64,000 nt of DNA from Hymenobacter puniceus (GTDB lineage: Bacteria > Bacteroidota > Bacteroidia > Cytophagales > Hymenobacteraceae). Within the stretch, counting starts at the first letter, position 1. Each line of letters begins with the position of its first letter. This document shows, one piece after another, positions 26,444 to 35,478 of this stretch. The DNA lies in the NCBI RefSeq assembly GCF_014333525.1, contig NZ_JACSCX010000004.1:248001-312000 (forward strand). The letters are read 5' to 3'. The translations under genes were made by a program, and so were the position numbers. The notes under the pieces were generated by a model that was not told the origin of the DNA, did not search any database, and was given only the letters and a program-made list of their open reading frames with translations.

Positions 26444-26863
26444 ATGCGAAATTCTATCCTATTAGTCAGTGCGTTAACCCTGCTCGGCAGCTGCAAGAAG
26501 GAAGACGACAGCTCTCCTATCCAGAGTACCCGCTGGATGCTGGTGCAGGTGGAAGGCACCCCCATTGCAGTATCCAGCTACTCCCCTACTTACAGGTCTT
26601 ATATCCAGTTCAACGCCGACAGCAAAACGGCAGGTCTGGCACCGTGCAATTCGTTTGGCGGAACCTACACTTTGGGTAGCAGCAACCAGCTCAGCGTAAG
26701 CGCACAGGCGTCTACCCGGGCCACTTGCGCCGCGCAAAACCTCGAAGACCGCTACCTGAATGCCTTGCCGCGCACGGTGCGCTATGAGCTTAGCGGCCAG
26801 GAGCTACGCCTGTTTGATGCTGGCACCGCCACACCCATCCTCGTTTTTCGGGCCGCAGAGTAG
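26444..26863 (+). CDS. META-domain lipoprotein
   Basis: A 139-residue lipoprotein: the signal MRNSILLVSALTLLGSC ends at a lipobox cysteine. A META/HslJ-like domain follows, with STRWMLVQVEG, IQFNADSKTAGLAPCNSFGGTYTL, ATCAAQNLEDRYLNAL and a last strand LRLFDAGTATPILVF. META proteins are linked to stress or antibiotic tolerance, but their activity is unknown. The start is ATG 26444, because upstream codons would precede the signal peptide. It diverges from the uvrA-like gene with a 162-bp shared region. Confidence 0.85.
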   Translation: MRNSILLVSALTLLGSCKKEDDSSPIQSTRWMLVQVEGTPIAVSSYSPTYRSYIQFNADSKTAGLAPCNSFGGTYTLGSSNQLSVSAQASTRATCAAQNLEDRYLNALPRTVRYELSGQELRLFDAGTATPILVFRAAE

Positions 26864-26893
26864 CACCGCGGCATTGATGCAGAAGTACAGCGT

Positions 26894-26970
26894 AGTAGCG
26901 CGAACTTTGTAGTTCGCGTCTCCGCGCAAGTTGCTCGTTCTGAAGCGCGAACTACAATGCTCGCGCTACT
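26894..26970. repeat. Palindromic repeat, AGTAGCGCGAACTTTG family
   Basis: Arms at 26894-26918 and 26946-26970 (25 bp, one or two mismatches) with a 27-nt spacer. Same family as 16997-17082 and 51202-51289. It lies between the convergent META lipoprotein and MarR genes. Confidence 0.75.
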
Positions 26971-27005
26971 GTCGCACGGTTCTGAAAACTGTCAGCTCCA
27001 CTGCT

Positions 27006-27668
27006 CTAGGTTGATTCCGGCTTCGGCAGCCACTGCAGCAACTCCTGGAAGCCGGCCGGCCGGTTGGCGTAGATGGGCTGGTGAAACGCATCGAGCTTCT
27101 GGAGCAGATAGAGTAGCTGCGCCCGCTCCGGCGCGGTCAGGTTGCCGGCAATAAGCTGGGAGGCTTGCTCCATGCGCCCAAACACCTCGAACAGCACGCC
27201 CTGCCCTGTCTCCGTGATGGTGAGCAGCTTGCTGCGCCGGTCGGTGGCGTGGGGCTGCTCTTGCACCAGCCCGCGGGCCAGCAGCCGCTTAATTACCTCG
27301 TTGCCGCTGGGCTTTTCGTGGACATTGCGGGCAATTAGCTCGGTTTTGGAGAGGGGCTGGTGGCCGAGTACAGTGGCCAGATAGGCGAAATCGTCGGGGG
27401 TGAGCAAGGGTGTGCCGGCCAGGCCCTGCCGGATATAGGAGCGGGCGTAGCGGGTAAGAAAGAGGAGCAGCTTGCCGATTTCCGCTTCCGGCGTCATGCC
27501 CGGCACCGACAAGGGCGCGCTTGGGCCCCGCGCTGCTTTGGGCGCAGCCGTGTGGCCGTGCAGCCAGGCTGCAAAGGTTTTTATATCAGCCGGCGCACTT
27601 CCAGTTGGGCGCAGGCGCTCAAATTCCTCTGCCTGCTCCAACAGCTCTTTGAGTAATGAGTAATTCAT
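27006..27668 (-). CDS. MarR family transcriptional regulator
   Basis: A 220-residue regulator, long for the family because of a ~65-residue N-terminal extension. The winged-helix core is LLTPDDFAYLATVLGHQPLSKTELIARN, the recognition helix region EKPSGNEVIKRLLARGLV, and the wing HATDRRSKLLTITETGQ. The start is ATG 27668 (MNYSLLKEL). It diverges from a TonB-dependent receptor across an AT-rich 119-bp gap with a perfect dyad at 27725-27734, so it probably controls that receptor and itself. Confidence 0.88.
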   Translation of the reverse strand: MNYSLLKELLEQAEEFERLRPTGSAPADIKTFAAWLHGHTAAPKAARGPSAPLSVPGMTPEAEIGKLLLFLTRYARSYIRQGLAGTPLLTPDDFAYLATVLGHQPLSKTELIARNVHEKPSGNEVIKRLLARGLVQEQPHATDRRSKLLTITETGQGVLFEVFGRMEQASQLIAGNLTAPERAQLLYLLQKLDAFHQPIYANRPAGFQELLQWLPKPEST

Positions 27669-27724
27669 GGTTGGCAAGATAACACCGGCAACGACTGCAA
27701 AGTTGAATTAAAAAATACTTTCTA

Positions 27725-27734
27725 GTTTTAAAAC
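27725..27734. promoter_or_regulatory. Possible MarR operator
   Basis: The perfect palindrome GTTTTAAAAC sits about 15 nt upstream of the -7 box at 27749-27756, over the expected -33 region of the TonB-receptor promoter. It is a plausible repressor site, inferred from position and symmetry only. Confidence 0.3.
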
Positions 27735-27748
27735 ATATCAATGTGCAG

Positions 27749-27756
27749 TAAGTTTG
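27749..27756 (+). promoter_or_regulatory. -7 element of the TonB-receptor promoter
   Basis: TAAGTTTG matches TAnnTTTG exactly, 31 nt before the ATG at 27788, in a locally AT-rich region. Confidence 0.55.
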
Positions 27757-27787
27757 TCTGATATCATCCACAAGCTGCCTTCGCCTT

Positions 27788-30238
27788 ATGCGACACGTCT
27801 ATTTGCTTCTGCTGCTACTCCTGCTAAGTAGCGCTACTCTGGCGCAAAGCACCGGCATACTCAGCGGCACCATCCGCGACCGGGCCACGCAACAGCTGCT
27901 GCCGGGCGTGACGGTGGCATTAGAAGGCACCAGCCTAGGCACCGCCACCGATGAGCAGGGCCGGTTTCGGCTCGCCGACATTCCAACGGGCAGCTACAAC
28001 GTGCGCGTGTCGTTTGTAGGTTATGAGCCGCTGCTGCGCGCCAACGTGGTTATTACCAGCGGCAACGCCAACATCGTGAGTCTGCAGCTGGCGCCCGCGG
28101 CGCAGGCGTTGGGCGAGGTGCAGGTGACAGCCAGCCGCGCCATTCGGGTAGCTACGGCCGAAACGCCGCTGAGCGTGCAGCGCCTCAACGTGGAAGAAAT
28201 CAAGAGCAACCCGGGCGGCAACTTCGACATCTCGAAGGTGGTGCAGGTGTTGCCCGGCGTGGGTGGCGGCGGCACGGGCGGCACCGCCGGCTTCCGCAAC
28301 GACATCATCATCCGGGGCGGCGCACCCAACGAAAACGTGTACTACCTCGACGGCATTGAGGTGCCCGTCATCAACCACTTTCAGACGCAGGGCAGCGCGG
28401 GCGGGCCGGCCGGCATGCTCAACGTGAGCTTTATTGAGGACGTGACGCTGAGCACCTCGGCCTTTGAGGCGCGCTACGACAACACGCTCAGCAGCGTGCT
28501 ACAGTTCCGGCAGCGCGACGGCAACCCCGACCGAATCCAGGGCAACGTGCGTTTGAGCGGCACCGAAGTGGCCGGTACGCTGGAAGGGCCGCTAGCCAAA
28601 AACACCACGTTTCTGGCCTCGGTGCGGCGCTCCTACCTGCAGGTGCTGTTCAAGCTGATTGACTTGCCCATCCGGCCCGACTACTGGGACTCACAGTTTA
28701 AAATCACCACCAAGCTCGGCCCCAAAACCACGCTCACGGCACTGGGCCTCGGCGCGCTGGACCACTTCGAGGTGGCCGTGCCGCGCAAGTCCACGCCCGA
28801 AAACACCTACACCATCCGCAACACGCCCACCATCGACCAATGGAACTACACGGTAGGCGTGAGCTTGCGGCAGCTGCTGGAGCGCGGCTACCTCAACCTA
28901 GCCCTCAGCCGCACCCAGCTCAGCAACCAGGCCGACTTCTTTGAGGGCGGCGCCGAGTTTGCGGGCGACGAAAGCCGGCGCGTGTTCCAGACCCGCTCCG
29001 GCGAGGTGGAAAACAAGCTCCGCCTCGACATCAACCGCAGCCTGGGCAAGTGGCAGTACAGCTACGGGGCCGTGGGCCAGCTCATCAGCTACGACAACCG
29101 CTACTTCAACCGCCTGCGCCAGGCTGTGCTCAACCCCGATGGCTCGGTGCAGCAGCCGGCCGTGAACGTGCAGTTTCAGAGCGACCTGCAGTTTGCCCGC
29201 TTCGGAGCCTTTGCGCAGGTTACGCGGCCCTTCCTGACCGACGACCGGCTGACGCTGTCGGCGGGGGTGCGCACGGATGGCAACTCGTTTACCGAGGGCG
29301 GGGCCAACCTGCTGCGCACTGTGTCGCCGCGGGTGTCGGCGTCGTATGTGCTGGCGTCGCGCTGGAACCTGAACGCCAGCATCGGGCGCTACTACAAGAT
29401 TCCGCCGTCCACGCTGCTGGGCTTCCGCGACGCCGCCGGCCAGCTCGTGAACAAGCCGAACCGCTACATTGGCAGCACGCACTACGTGGCAGGGCTGGAG
29501 TTTCTGCCCAGCGCCAGCCGCCGCTTCACGGTGGAAGGCTTCTGGAAGCAGTACGACCACTACCCGGTGAACACGCGCGACGGTATCAGTCTGGCCAACC
29601 TGGGCGGCGACTTTGTGGCCCTCGGCAACGAGGCCGTGACCAGCACCGGCCGCGGCCGGGCCTTCGGGGGCGAGTTTTTCTTTCAGCAGAAGCTCACCCG
29701 CAACCTGTTTGCCGTAACGTCCTACACGCTGTTCCGCAGCGAGTTTACGGGCCTCGATGGCCGCTACAAACCGTCGGCCTGGGACACGCGCCATCTGGCC
29801 TCGGTGCTGCTGGGGCGAAAATTCGGACGGGGCTGGGAGCTGGGCGCTAAGTACCGGCTGGCCGGCGGCGCCCCCTACACGCCCTTCGACGACGCCGCTT
29901 CGCAGCAGAATTACCTCACCATCGGGCAGGGCGTGCTCGACTACGGCCGCCTGAATACGTTGCGCCTCGGCACATTCCAGCAGCTGGATCTGCGCCTCGA
30001 CAAGAAAATCAACCTGCGCCGCCTCACCTTCGACCTCTACGTGGACGTGCAGAACGTGCTGGCCCTCAAGGCTGCCGCGGCCCCCAGCTACACCTTCCAG
30101 CGCACCCCCGACAACGCCGACTTCGTGAGCACCGACGGCCAGCCGCTGCGCCCCGACGGCTCCAACGCCGTGCCCTTCCTGCTCGATAATAACAGCGGCA
30201 CCGTGCTGCCGACAATTGGGTTTATCGTGGAGTTTTAG
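27788..30238 (+). CDS. TonB-dependent receptor
   Basis: An 816-residue outer-membrane receptor. After a signal peptide (about residues 1-19) comes a carboxypeptidase regulatory-like domain (GILSGTIRDRATQQLLPGVTV, 20-105), a plug domain (IIIRGGAPNENVYYLDGIEVP, about 110-230) and a 22-strand-type barrel ending in the aromatic-terminated strand GTVLPTIGFIVEF. It imports an unknown substrate using TonB energy. There is no SusD partner, which argues against a polysaccharide-utilisation locus. It is divergent from, and probably controlled by, the MarR gene. Confidence 0.92.
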   Translation: MRHVYLLLLLLLLSSATLAQSTGILSGTIRDRATQQLLPGVTVALEGTSLGTATDEQGRFRLADIPTGSYNVRVSFVGYEPLLRANVVITSGNANIVSLQLAPAAQALGEVQVTASRAIRVATAETPLSVQRLNVEEIKSNPGGNFDISKVVQVLPGVGGGGTGGTAGFRNDIIIRGGAPNENVYYLDGIEVPVINHFQTQGSAGGPAGMLNVSFIEDVTLSTSAFEARYDNTLSSVLQFRQRDGNPDRIQGNVRLSGTEVAGTLEGPLAKNTTFLASVRRSYLQVLFKLIDLPIRPDYWDSQFKITTKLGPKTTLTALGLGALDHFEVAVPRKSTPENTYTIRNTPTIDQWNYTVGVSLRQLLERGYLNLALSRTQLSNQADFFEGGAEFAGDESRRVFQTRSGEVENKLRLDINRSLGKWQYSYGAVGQLISYDNRYFNRLRQAVLNPDGSVQQPAVNVQFQSDLQFARFGAFAQVTRPFLTDDRLTLSAGVRTDGNSFTEGGANLLRTVSPRVSASYVLASRWNLNASIGRYYKIPPSTLLGFRDAAGQLVNKPNRYIGSTHYVAGLEFLPSASRRFTVEGFWKQYDHYPVNTRDGISLANLGGDFVALGNEAVTSTGRGRAFGGEFFFQQKLTRNLFAVTSYTLFRSEFTGLDGRYKPSAWDTRHLASVLLGRKFGRGWELGAKYRLAGGAPYTPFDDAASQQNYLTIGQGVLDYGRLNTLRLGTFQQLDLRLDKKINLRRLTFDLYVDVQNVLALKAAAAPSYTFQRTPDNADFVSTDGQPLRPDGSNAVPFLLDNNSGTVLPTIGFIVEF

Positions 30239-30309
30239 GGGGTGAGGCCCCATAAGACGACTACTGCCTATCTTCCCCGCCCGATTTCTACCTCTCTATC
30301 CTACTCCGA

Positions 30310-33300
30310 GTGACTTACCCCGACTTCGCCGCCCGCTGGCGCAACTCCGGCGGCGCCGAGCGTGCCAACTACGGCCTCTTCCTGCAAGACCTCTGCGACC
30401 TGCTGGGCGTGCCCCGGCCCGACCCCACCACCGACCAACCCGCCCAGGACCAGTACGTGCTGGAGCGCGCCGTGCAGTTCAACGACGGCGCCAAGAAAAG
30501 CACTGGCCGCATCGACCTGTACAAGCGCGGCTGCTTTATCCTGGAAACCAAGCAGGGCACCGACTCGCCCGACTCCCAGCAGAAGGCCGAGAAGTCGGAC
30601 CGCGCCGAGCTGGGGCTGGCGGCCGAGAAGCGCCGCAAGGGCCACGCCCTGCGCAACTCCGTGAAGTGGGAGCAGATGATGCAGGCCGCCCGCCAGCAGG
30701 CGCTGGGCTACGTGCGCGCCCTGCCGCCCGACGAGCCCCGGCCCCTGTTCGTGCTGGTGGTGGACGTGGGCTACTGCATTGACGTGTACTCGAACTTCGC
30801 CGGCGTCGGCGACTCCTTCGTGCCCTTCCCCGACCAGGCCCGCTTCCGGCTGCCGCTGGCGGCGCTGGCCGACGAGGACACCCGCACGCTGCTGCGCGGC
30901 ATCTGGGAGGCACCGCGCGAGCTGGACCCCAGCCGCCGCGCCGCCCGCGTCACGCGGGAGCTGGCCGGCTACCTGGCCGGCGTGAGTGCCCAGCTGGAAC
31001 GGGCCGGGCACGCGCCCGAGGTGGTGGCCCAGTTCCTGATGCGCTGCCTGTTCACGATGTTCTCGGAGGACGTGGGGCTGATTCCCAAAACCAGCTTCAC
31101 GGGCATGCTGCGCACCTACTCCACCCCCGAGATGCGCGAGTTTCTGCCCGATGCCCTCAGCACGCTCTGGCATACGATGGACACCGGCGGCTTCTCGCCC
31201 GACCTGAAGGCGCGGGTGCGGCGCTTCAACGGCAAGCTCTTCCACGACGCCACCGCCCTGCCCCTCACCCCCGACCAGATGGCCCTGCTGCTCAAAGCCG
31301 CCGAAGCCGACTGGACCGAGGTGGAGCCCGCCATCTTCGGCACCCTCCTGGAGCGCGCCCTCGACCCCAAGGAGCGCCACAGCCTGGGCGCCCACTACAC
31401 CCCGCGCCGCTACGTGGAGCGCCTGGTGCTGCCCACCGTGCTCGAACCCCTGCGCCGGGAGTGGACCGCCGCCCAGGCCGCCAGCGCCCGCCGCCTCGAC
31501 GAAGGCCAGCCCAAGGACGCCCGCCAGGAGCTGGTGCGCTTCCTCACCCGCCTCACCTCGCTGCGCATCCTGGACCCGGCCTGCGGCTCCGGCAACTTCC
31601 TCTACGTCACGCTGGAGCACCTCAAGCGGCTGGAGGGCGAGGTGCTGGCTGCCATCAACGCCTTTGGGCAAACCGGCCTGCTCGACCTCGGTGGGGGCAC
31701 CACCGTCTCGCCCCGGCAGCTGCTGGGTTTGGAGCTGAACCCGCGCGCCGCCGCCATTGCCGACGTGGTGCTGCGCATCGGCTACCTGCAGTGGCACCTG
31801 CGCACCCACGGCATCACCCAGCTCGCGGAGCCCCTGCTGGACGAGTACCAGAACATCCGCCAACAGGACGCGGTGTTGACGTATGACGAAGGCTTTCTGA
31901 ACGCCAAGCCTACTGTTTGGCCTGAAGCTGATTTCATTATTGGCAATCCTCCTTTTGTGGGCGACAAAGCCATGCGCGGCGCTTTAGGCGGTGACTACGT
32001 GGACGCTTTGCGCAAAACCTACAAAGGCGTAGTGCCTGAATCCGCAGACTTGGTCATGTACTGGTGGGAAAAGGCTGCCGAAATCGTACGGCAGAACAAG
32101 GCCGAATCCTTTGGCTTTATCACCACTAATTCCATTACCCAAACCTTCAACCGCCGCCTGATTCAGCGGCATCTGGACGCTACGCCACCGCTTGCTCTAA
32201 CCTATGCTATTGCCGACCATCCGTGGGTTGACAGTGCGCAAGGCGCCGCCGTGCGCATCGCCATGAGCGTCGGCCGTGTTGATTCAACAATGGGCAAGCT
32301 TGTAAGGGTAACCAGTGAAGTAGCTACGGATGAAGATGATGCACATGCCGTAGAACTAACGGAAGTGGAAGGCACTATCAACGCCGATTTTACGGTAGGA
32401 GCTGATGTAAATAGCGCTAAGTTGCTTGCCGCAACTGCCCGACTCAGTTCACAAGGCATGACACTTGTAGGTGGCGGGTTCATAATTACTAAGCCAGAAG
32501 CTGAATCTTTAGGCTTGGGCCGTATTCCTAACATTGATAAGCACATTCGTCCTTACTTGAACGGGCGTGACTTGGCACAACGGCCCCGTGGAGCATGGGT
32601 GATTGATTTATTTGGCCTAGAGGAGAACGAAATAATTGCCAATTACCCAGAAGTCTACCAGCACGTATTCGAGAAGGTTAAGCCTGAAAGGCAGCTAAAT
32701 AACCGAGCCACTTATCGAACCAAGTGGTGGGTTTTTGCAGAAGCTCGTTCGCAAATGCGCCAGTCACTTGCGGGGCTGACTAGATACATTGCTACACCCC
32801 GTACAGCTCGTCATCGAATCTTCTCGTTCGTGGAAGCTGAATATGTATCAGATGCCAAATTAGTGGCTATTGGGCTTGATGATGCATATTTCTTGGGTGT
32901 CCTTTCAAGTGGAATTCATACACTGTGGGCAGCTGCCACAGGAGGTTGGCTAGGCGTAGGTAACGACTCGACTTACAACCACAGTGAGTGTTTTTCTAAA
33001 TTCCCCTTCCCCGCCGCCACGCCCGCGCAGCAGGCCCGCATCCGCGAGCTGGCTGAACAGCTCGACGCCCACCGCAAACGCCAGCAGGCCCAGCACCCCA
33101 CGCTCACCCTCACCGACCTCTACAACGTGGTGGAGAAGCTGCGCGCCAACCAGCCCTTGTCGGCTAAAGACCAGATCGTGAACCAGCAGGGCCTCGCCTC
33201 CGTGGTCCTCAGCCTGCACCAGCAGCTCGACGCCGCCGTAGCCGAGGCCTACGCCTGGCCCGCCAACCTGCCCGACGCCGAGATTCTGACGCGCCTCGTG

Positions 33301-33648
33301 CGCCTCAACCACGAGCGTGCCCAGGAAGAAAAAGCCGGCCACGTCCGCTACCTGCGCCCCGCCTACCAGGCCCCCAATCAGCAGCAAGCCACCCTGGCTT
33401 TGCCCACCGAAGCTGCCGCCGCAGCCGGTAGCGCCCTGGCTGCCGGTCCGCAAGCATGGCCCACCGAGCTGGCCCAGCAGATGCAGGCCCTGCGCGACGC
33501 CCTGCAGCAAGCCGCGCAGCCGCTCACGGCCACGCAGGTAGCCGCCGGCTTCAAGCGCCTCAAGCCCGAGAAAGTGGAGCCGCTGCTCGCTACTTTAGCG
33601 GCCCTAAGCCTGATTCGCCTCACCCCAGAAGGCTCCTACGCTGCCTGA
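30310..33648 (+). CDS. MmeI-like type IIL restriction-methylation enzyme
   Basis: A 1112-residue single-chain DNA N6-adenine methylase/nuclease. The N-terminal nuclease motif is Asp69-(X9)-Glu79-X-Lys81 in [16 protein letters not shown], the spacing known for MmeI. A helical linker follows, then the methylase: [10 protein letters not shown] (about 361-370), SAM motif [12 protein letters not shown] (423-433) and catalytic motif IV NPPF (547-550). The presumed target-recognition domain is about 640-880, then helical C-terminal parts. The start is GTG 30310. Base composition is odd: 60-nt samples are 72% GC at 31501 and 33061 but 43% at 32281 and 32641, so codons ~522-897 (31873-33000), covering motif IV and the recognition region, look like a replaced block. 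No other restriction genes are adjacent. Confidence 0.9.
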   Translation: MTYPDFAARWRNSGGAERANYGLFLQDLCDLLGVPRPDPTTDQPAQDQYVLERAVQFNDGAKKSTGRIDLYKRGCFILETKQGTDSPDSQQKAEKSDRAELGLAAEKRRKGHALRNSVKWEQMMQAARQQALGYVRALPPDEPRPLFVLVVDVGYCIDVYSNFAGVGDSFVPFPDQARFRLPLAALADEDTRTLLRGIWEAPRELDPSRRAARVTRELAGYLAGVSAQLERAGHAPEVVAQFLMRCLFTMFSEDVGLIPKTSFTGMLRTYSTPEMREFLPDALSTLWHTMDTGGFSPDLKARVRRFNGKLFHDATALPLTPDQMALLLKAAEADWTEVEPAIFGTLLERALDPKERHSLGAHYTPRRYVERLVLPTVLEPLRREWTAAQAASARRLDEGQPKDARQELVRFLTRLTSLRILDPACGSGNFLYVTLEHLKRLEGEVLAAINAFGQTGLLDLGGGTTVSPRQLLGLELNPRAAAIADVVLRIGYLQWHLRTHGITQLAEPLLDEYQNIRQQDAVLTYDEGFLNAKPTVWPEADFIIGNPPFVGDKAMRGALGGDYVDALRKTYKGVVPESADLVMYWWEKAAEIVRQNKAESFGFITTNSITQTFNRRLIQRHLDATPPLALTYAIADHPWVDSAQGAAVRIAMSVGRVDSTMGKLVRVTSEVATDEDDAHAVELTEVEGTINADFTVGADVNSAKLLAATARLSSQGMTLVGGGFIITKPEAESLGLGRIPNIDKHIRPYLNGRDLAQRPRGAWVIDLFGLEENEIIANYPEVYQHVFEKVKPERQLNNRATYRTKWWVFAEARSQMRQSLAGLTRYIATPRTARHRIFSFVEAEYVSDAKLVAIGLDDAYFLGVLSSGIHTLWAAATGGWLGVGNDSTYNHSECFSKFPFPAATPAQQARIRELAEQLDAHRKRQQAQHPTLTLTDLYNVVEKLRANQPLSAKDQIVNQQGLASVVLSLHQQLDAAVAEAYAWPANLPDAEILTRLVRLNHERAQEEKAGHVRYLRPAYQAPNQQQATLALPTEAAAAAGSALAAGPQAWPTELAQQMQALRDALQQAAQPLTATQVAAGFKRLKPEKVEPLLATLAALSLIRLTPEGSYAA

Positions 33649-33671
33649 CGGTTCTTTATGTTCTGCTATTG

Positions 33672-35309
33672 ATGAAGCTTCTTTACGCCTCCCTACTCCT
33701 GCTGCTAAGCGCAGCTGCCGTCCCGGCTCAAGCTCAGAACGCCCGCGTCTGGACCGGCGTGCGCGCCCTGGGCCCCGGCACCCAGTCCATGACCCACGCT
33801 GTGGTCGATGTGGCCGGCAACTTCTACGAAGTCGGCAACTTTACCTCCCCCACCGTGGTCGACGGCGTGACGCTCACCCCCCGGGGCGGCAAAGACAGCT
33901 ACCTGGCCAAGTACACTCCGCAGGGCACGCTGGCCTGGCTACGGCAGCTGGGCACCACCACCGAAGACGGAGCCGCGGATGTGGCCGTCGACGCGGCCGG
34001 CAATGTCTACGTGGTGGGCTTCACCCGCGGCACCCTCGACCTGGGCAACGGCGTCGTGCTGCCCGTCGATGGCCTTACTCAGGGCTTTGTGGCCCGCTAT
34101 TCTCCGCAGGGCACCGCCAGCTGGGTAGTGGGCTGCCGGGTGGCAGGCAGCGCCACCGGCTCGGCCAGCACCGTCGCCGTCGATGGGGCCGGGCAGGTCT
34201 ACGTCAGCGGCCTCTACCGGGGCACCTTCACGGTGGGCAGCGCCACCCTCACGGCCCCCGACATCTCGGCCTACCTGCTGCGGCTCGCGCCCACGGGGGC
34301 CGTGCAGTGGCTCCAGTCGGCCTTCACCTTCGTGCCCGCCGGCTTCACGGCCGCCTATGTGCCCCAGCTGGCCGTGGGCACGGCCGGCGATACCTACCTC
34401 TGCGTGGCCTCCAACGTGCCCCTGGGTGTGGCTGGCACCACCTACCCCACCAACAGCAGCAGCTTTGATGGCTACGTTATCCGCTACTCAACCCAAGGCA
34501 CGCCCCAGTGGGTGCGCCAGTACGGCAGCGCCGGCAACGAGAGCCTGAGCCGCACCGCCGTCGACGCGGCCGGCAACCTCTACCTCTGCGGCGCCTTCGC
34601 CCAGACCATGCCGTTCGGCTCGTCCACCATCACCACCCAGGGCCGCACCGACTCCTACCTGGTTAAATACTCCCCCACCGGAACGCCCCTGTGGGGCCAG
34701 GGCGGGGGCGGCTCCTCCAACGACGACACCTGGGGCCTGGCCGTGGATGCGGCCGGCAATGCCTACCTCACGGGAGCTTTCTACCGCACCGCCCGCTTCG
34801 GCTCCCTCATTCTCAGCGGCCCCCTCGACAACTACGAAGCCATGATCGTGGCCTTTGACCCCAACGGCGCCGTGCGCTGGGCCGAGACGCCCCTGGGCGA
34901 GGCCCGCACCATCGGCTGGCACCTGGGCCTCGACGGCAGCAACGGCCTGCACCTGCTGGGCCGGGTCAACGGCCTCAGCACCTGGGGCAGCGAGCTTCTC
35001 GTCGTACCCGGCACGGATGATGTCACCTTCATTGCCCGCCTCAGCAACGTGCTGCTGCCCACCCGCCCGGCCGCGGCGGCCCGGCCCCTGGCCCTCTACC
35101 CCTCGCCCACCCACGACCAGCTACACCTGCCCGCCCTGCCCGCTGGCACCCCCGTGCGGCTGCTCGACGCGCTGGGCCGCCTGGCCCGCGAAACCACCGT
35201 GTCGGCCGCCGCCCAGGTATCGGTGCAGGGCCTGCGGCCCGGCCTCTACACGCTACACGCTACCAATTCCCAGGGTCAGCTCGTGGCAGGAAAAGTACTG
35301 GTTGAATAG
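33672..35309 (+). CDS. T9SS-secreted beta-propeller (SBBP-repeat) protein, copy 1
   Basis: A 545-residue secreted protein. The signal peptide is MKLLYASLLLLLSAAAVPAQAQ. At least five repeats of the type VDAAGNVYVVG followed by a strand-like phrase (e.g. TRGTLDLG) indicate SBBP beta-propeller blades. The C-terminal ~75 residues, from LALYPSPTHDQLHLP to GLYTLHATNSQGQLVAGKVLVE, are a T9SS type A sorting domain, so it is secreted or surface-attached through type IX secretion. It starts 23 nt after the type IIL enzyme gene. It is clearly paralogous to the gene at 35479. Function unknown. Confidence 0.88.
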   Translation: MKLLYASLLLLLSAAAVPAQAQNARVWTGVRALGPGTQSMTHAVVDVAGNFYEVGNFTSPTVVDGVTLTPRGGKDSYLAKYTPQGTLAWLRQLGTTTEDGAADVAVDAAGNVYVVGFTRGTLDLGNGVVLPVDGLTQGFVARYSPQGTASWVVGCRVAGSATGSASTVAVDGAGQVYVSGLYRGTFTVGSATLTAPDISAYLLRLAPTGAVQWLQSAFTFVPAGFTAAYVPQLAVGTAGDTYLCVASNVPLGVAGTTYPTNSSSFDGYVIRYSTQGTPQWVRQYGSAGNESLSRTAVDAAGNLYLCGAFAQTMPFGSSTITTQGRTDSYLVKYSPTGTPLWGQGGGGSSNDDTWGLAVDAAGNAYLTGAFYRTARFGSLILSGPLDNYEAMIVAFDPNGAVRWAETPLGEARTIGWHLGLDGSNGLHLLGRVNGLSTWGSELLVVPGTDDVTFIARLSNVLLPTRPAAAARPLALYPSPTHDQLHLPALPAGTPVRLLDALGRLARETTVSAAAQVSVQGLRPGLYTLHATNSQGQLVAGKVLVE

Positions 35310-35319
35310 TCCTCCCGCC

Positions 35320-35421
35320 CGCTTCAAGCGCCTCAAGCCCGAGAAGGTGGCGCCGCTACTGGCTACGCTGACCGCCCTGAACCTGGTGCGCCAAACGCCG
35401 GAAGGGGGCTTTGCGGTTTAA
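35320..35421 (+). pseudogene. C-terminal relic of a second MmeI-like gene
   Basis: These 34 codons, ending at TAA, encode [20 protein letters not shown] followed by LVRQTPEGGFAV. They align without gaps to the last 34 codons of the type IIL enzyme (33547-33648): by my count 24 of 33 residues and 75 of 102 bases are identical. Many differences are synonymous third-position changes, so the piece evolved under coding constraint in a separate, diverged gene rather than as a fresh copy. There is no start codon or upstream body; the preceding T9SS gene ends 10 nt earlier. It marks a recombination scar. Confidence 0.85.
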
Positions 35422-35478
35422 CGCTTCCTGCTTTTCTTCGCGCTGCAAAACCTTGATTTCCTCCCACCTTCCTGTTCG

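Noticed and set aside
30301..31863. 520-codon minus-strand open frame
   Set aside because: Antisense to the most GC-rich part of the type IIL enzyme; the translation is low-complexity Gly/Ala/Val/His text without motifs. It stops being open exactly where GC content drops, showing that it is a composition artefact.
30310..33648. DISARM or other multi-gene defence island around the methylase
   Set aside because: No helicase, phospholipase, DUF1998 or other defence genes are adjacent, and the N-terminal D-X9-E-X-K motif makes a self-contained MmeI-type enzyme the simpler reading.
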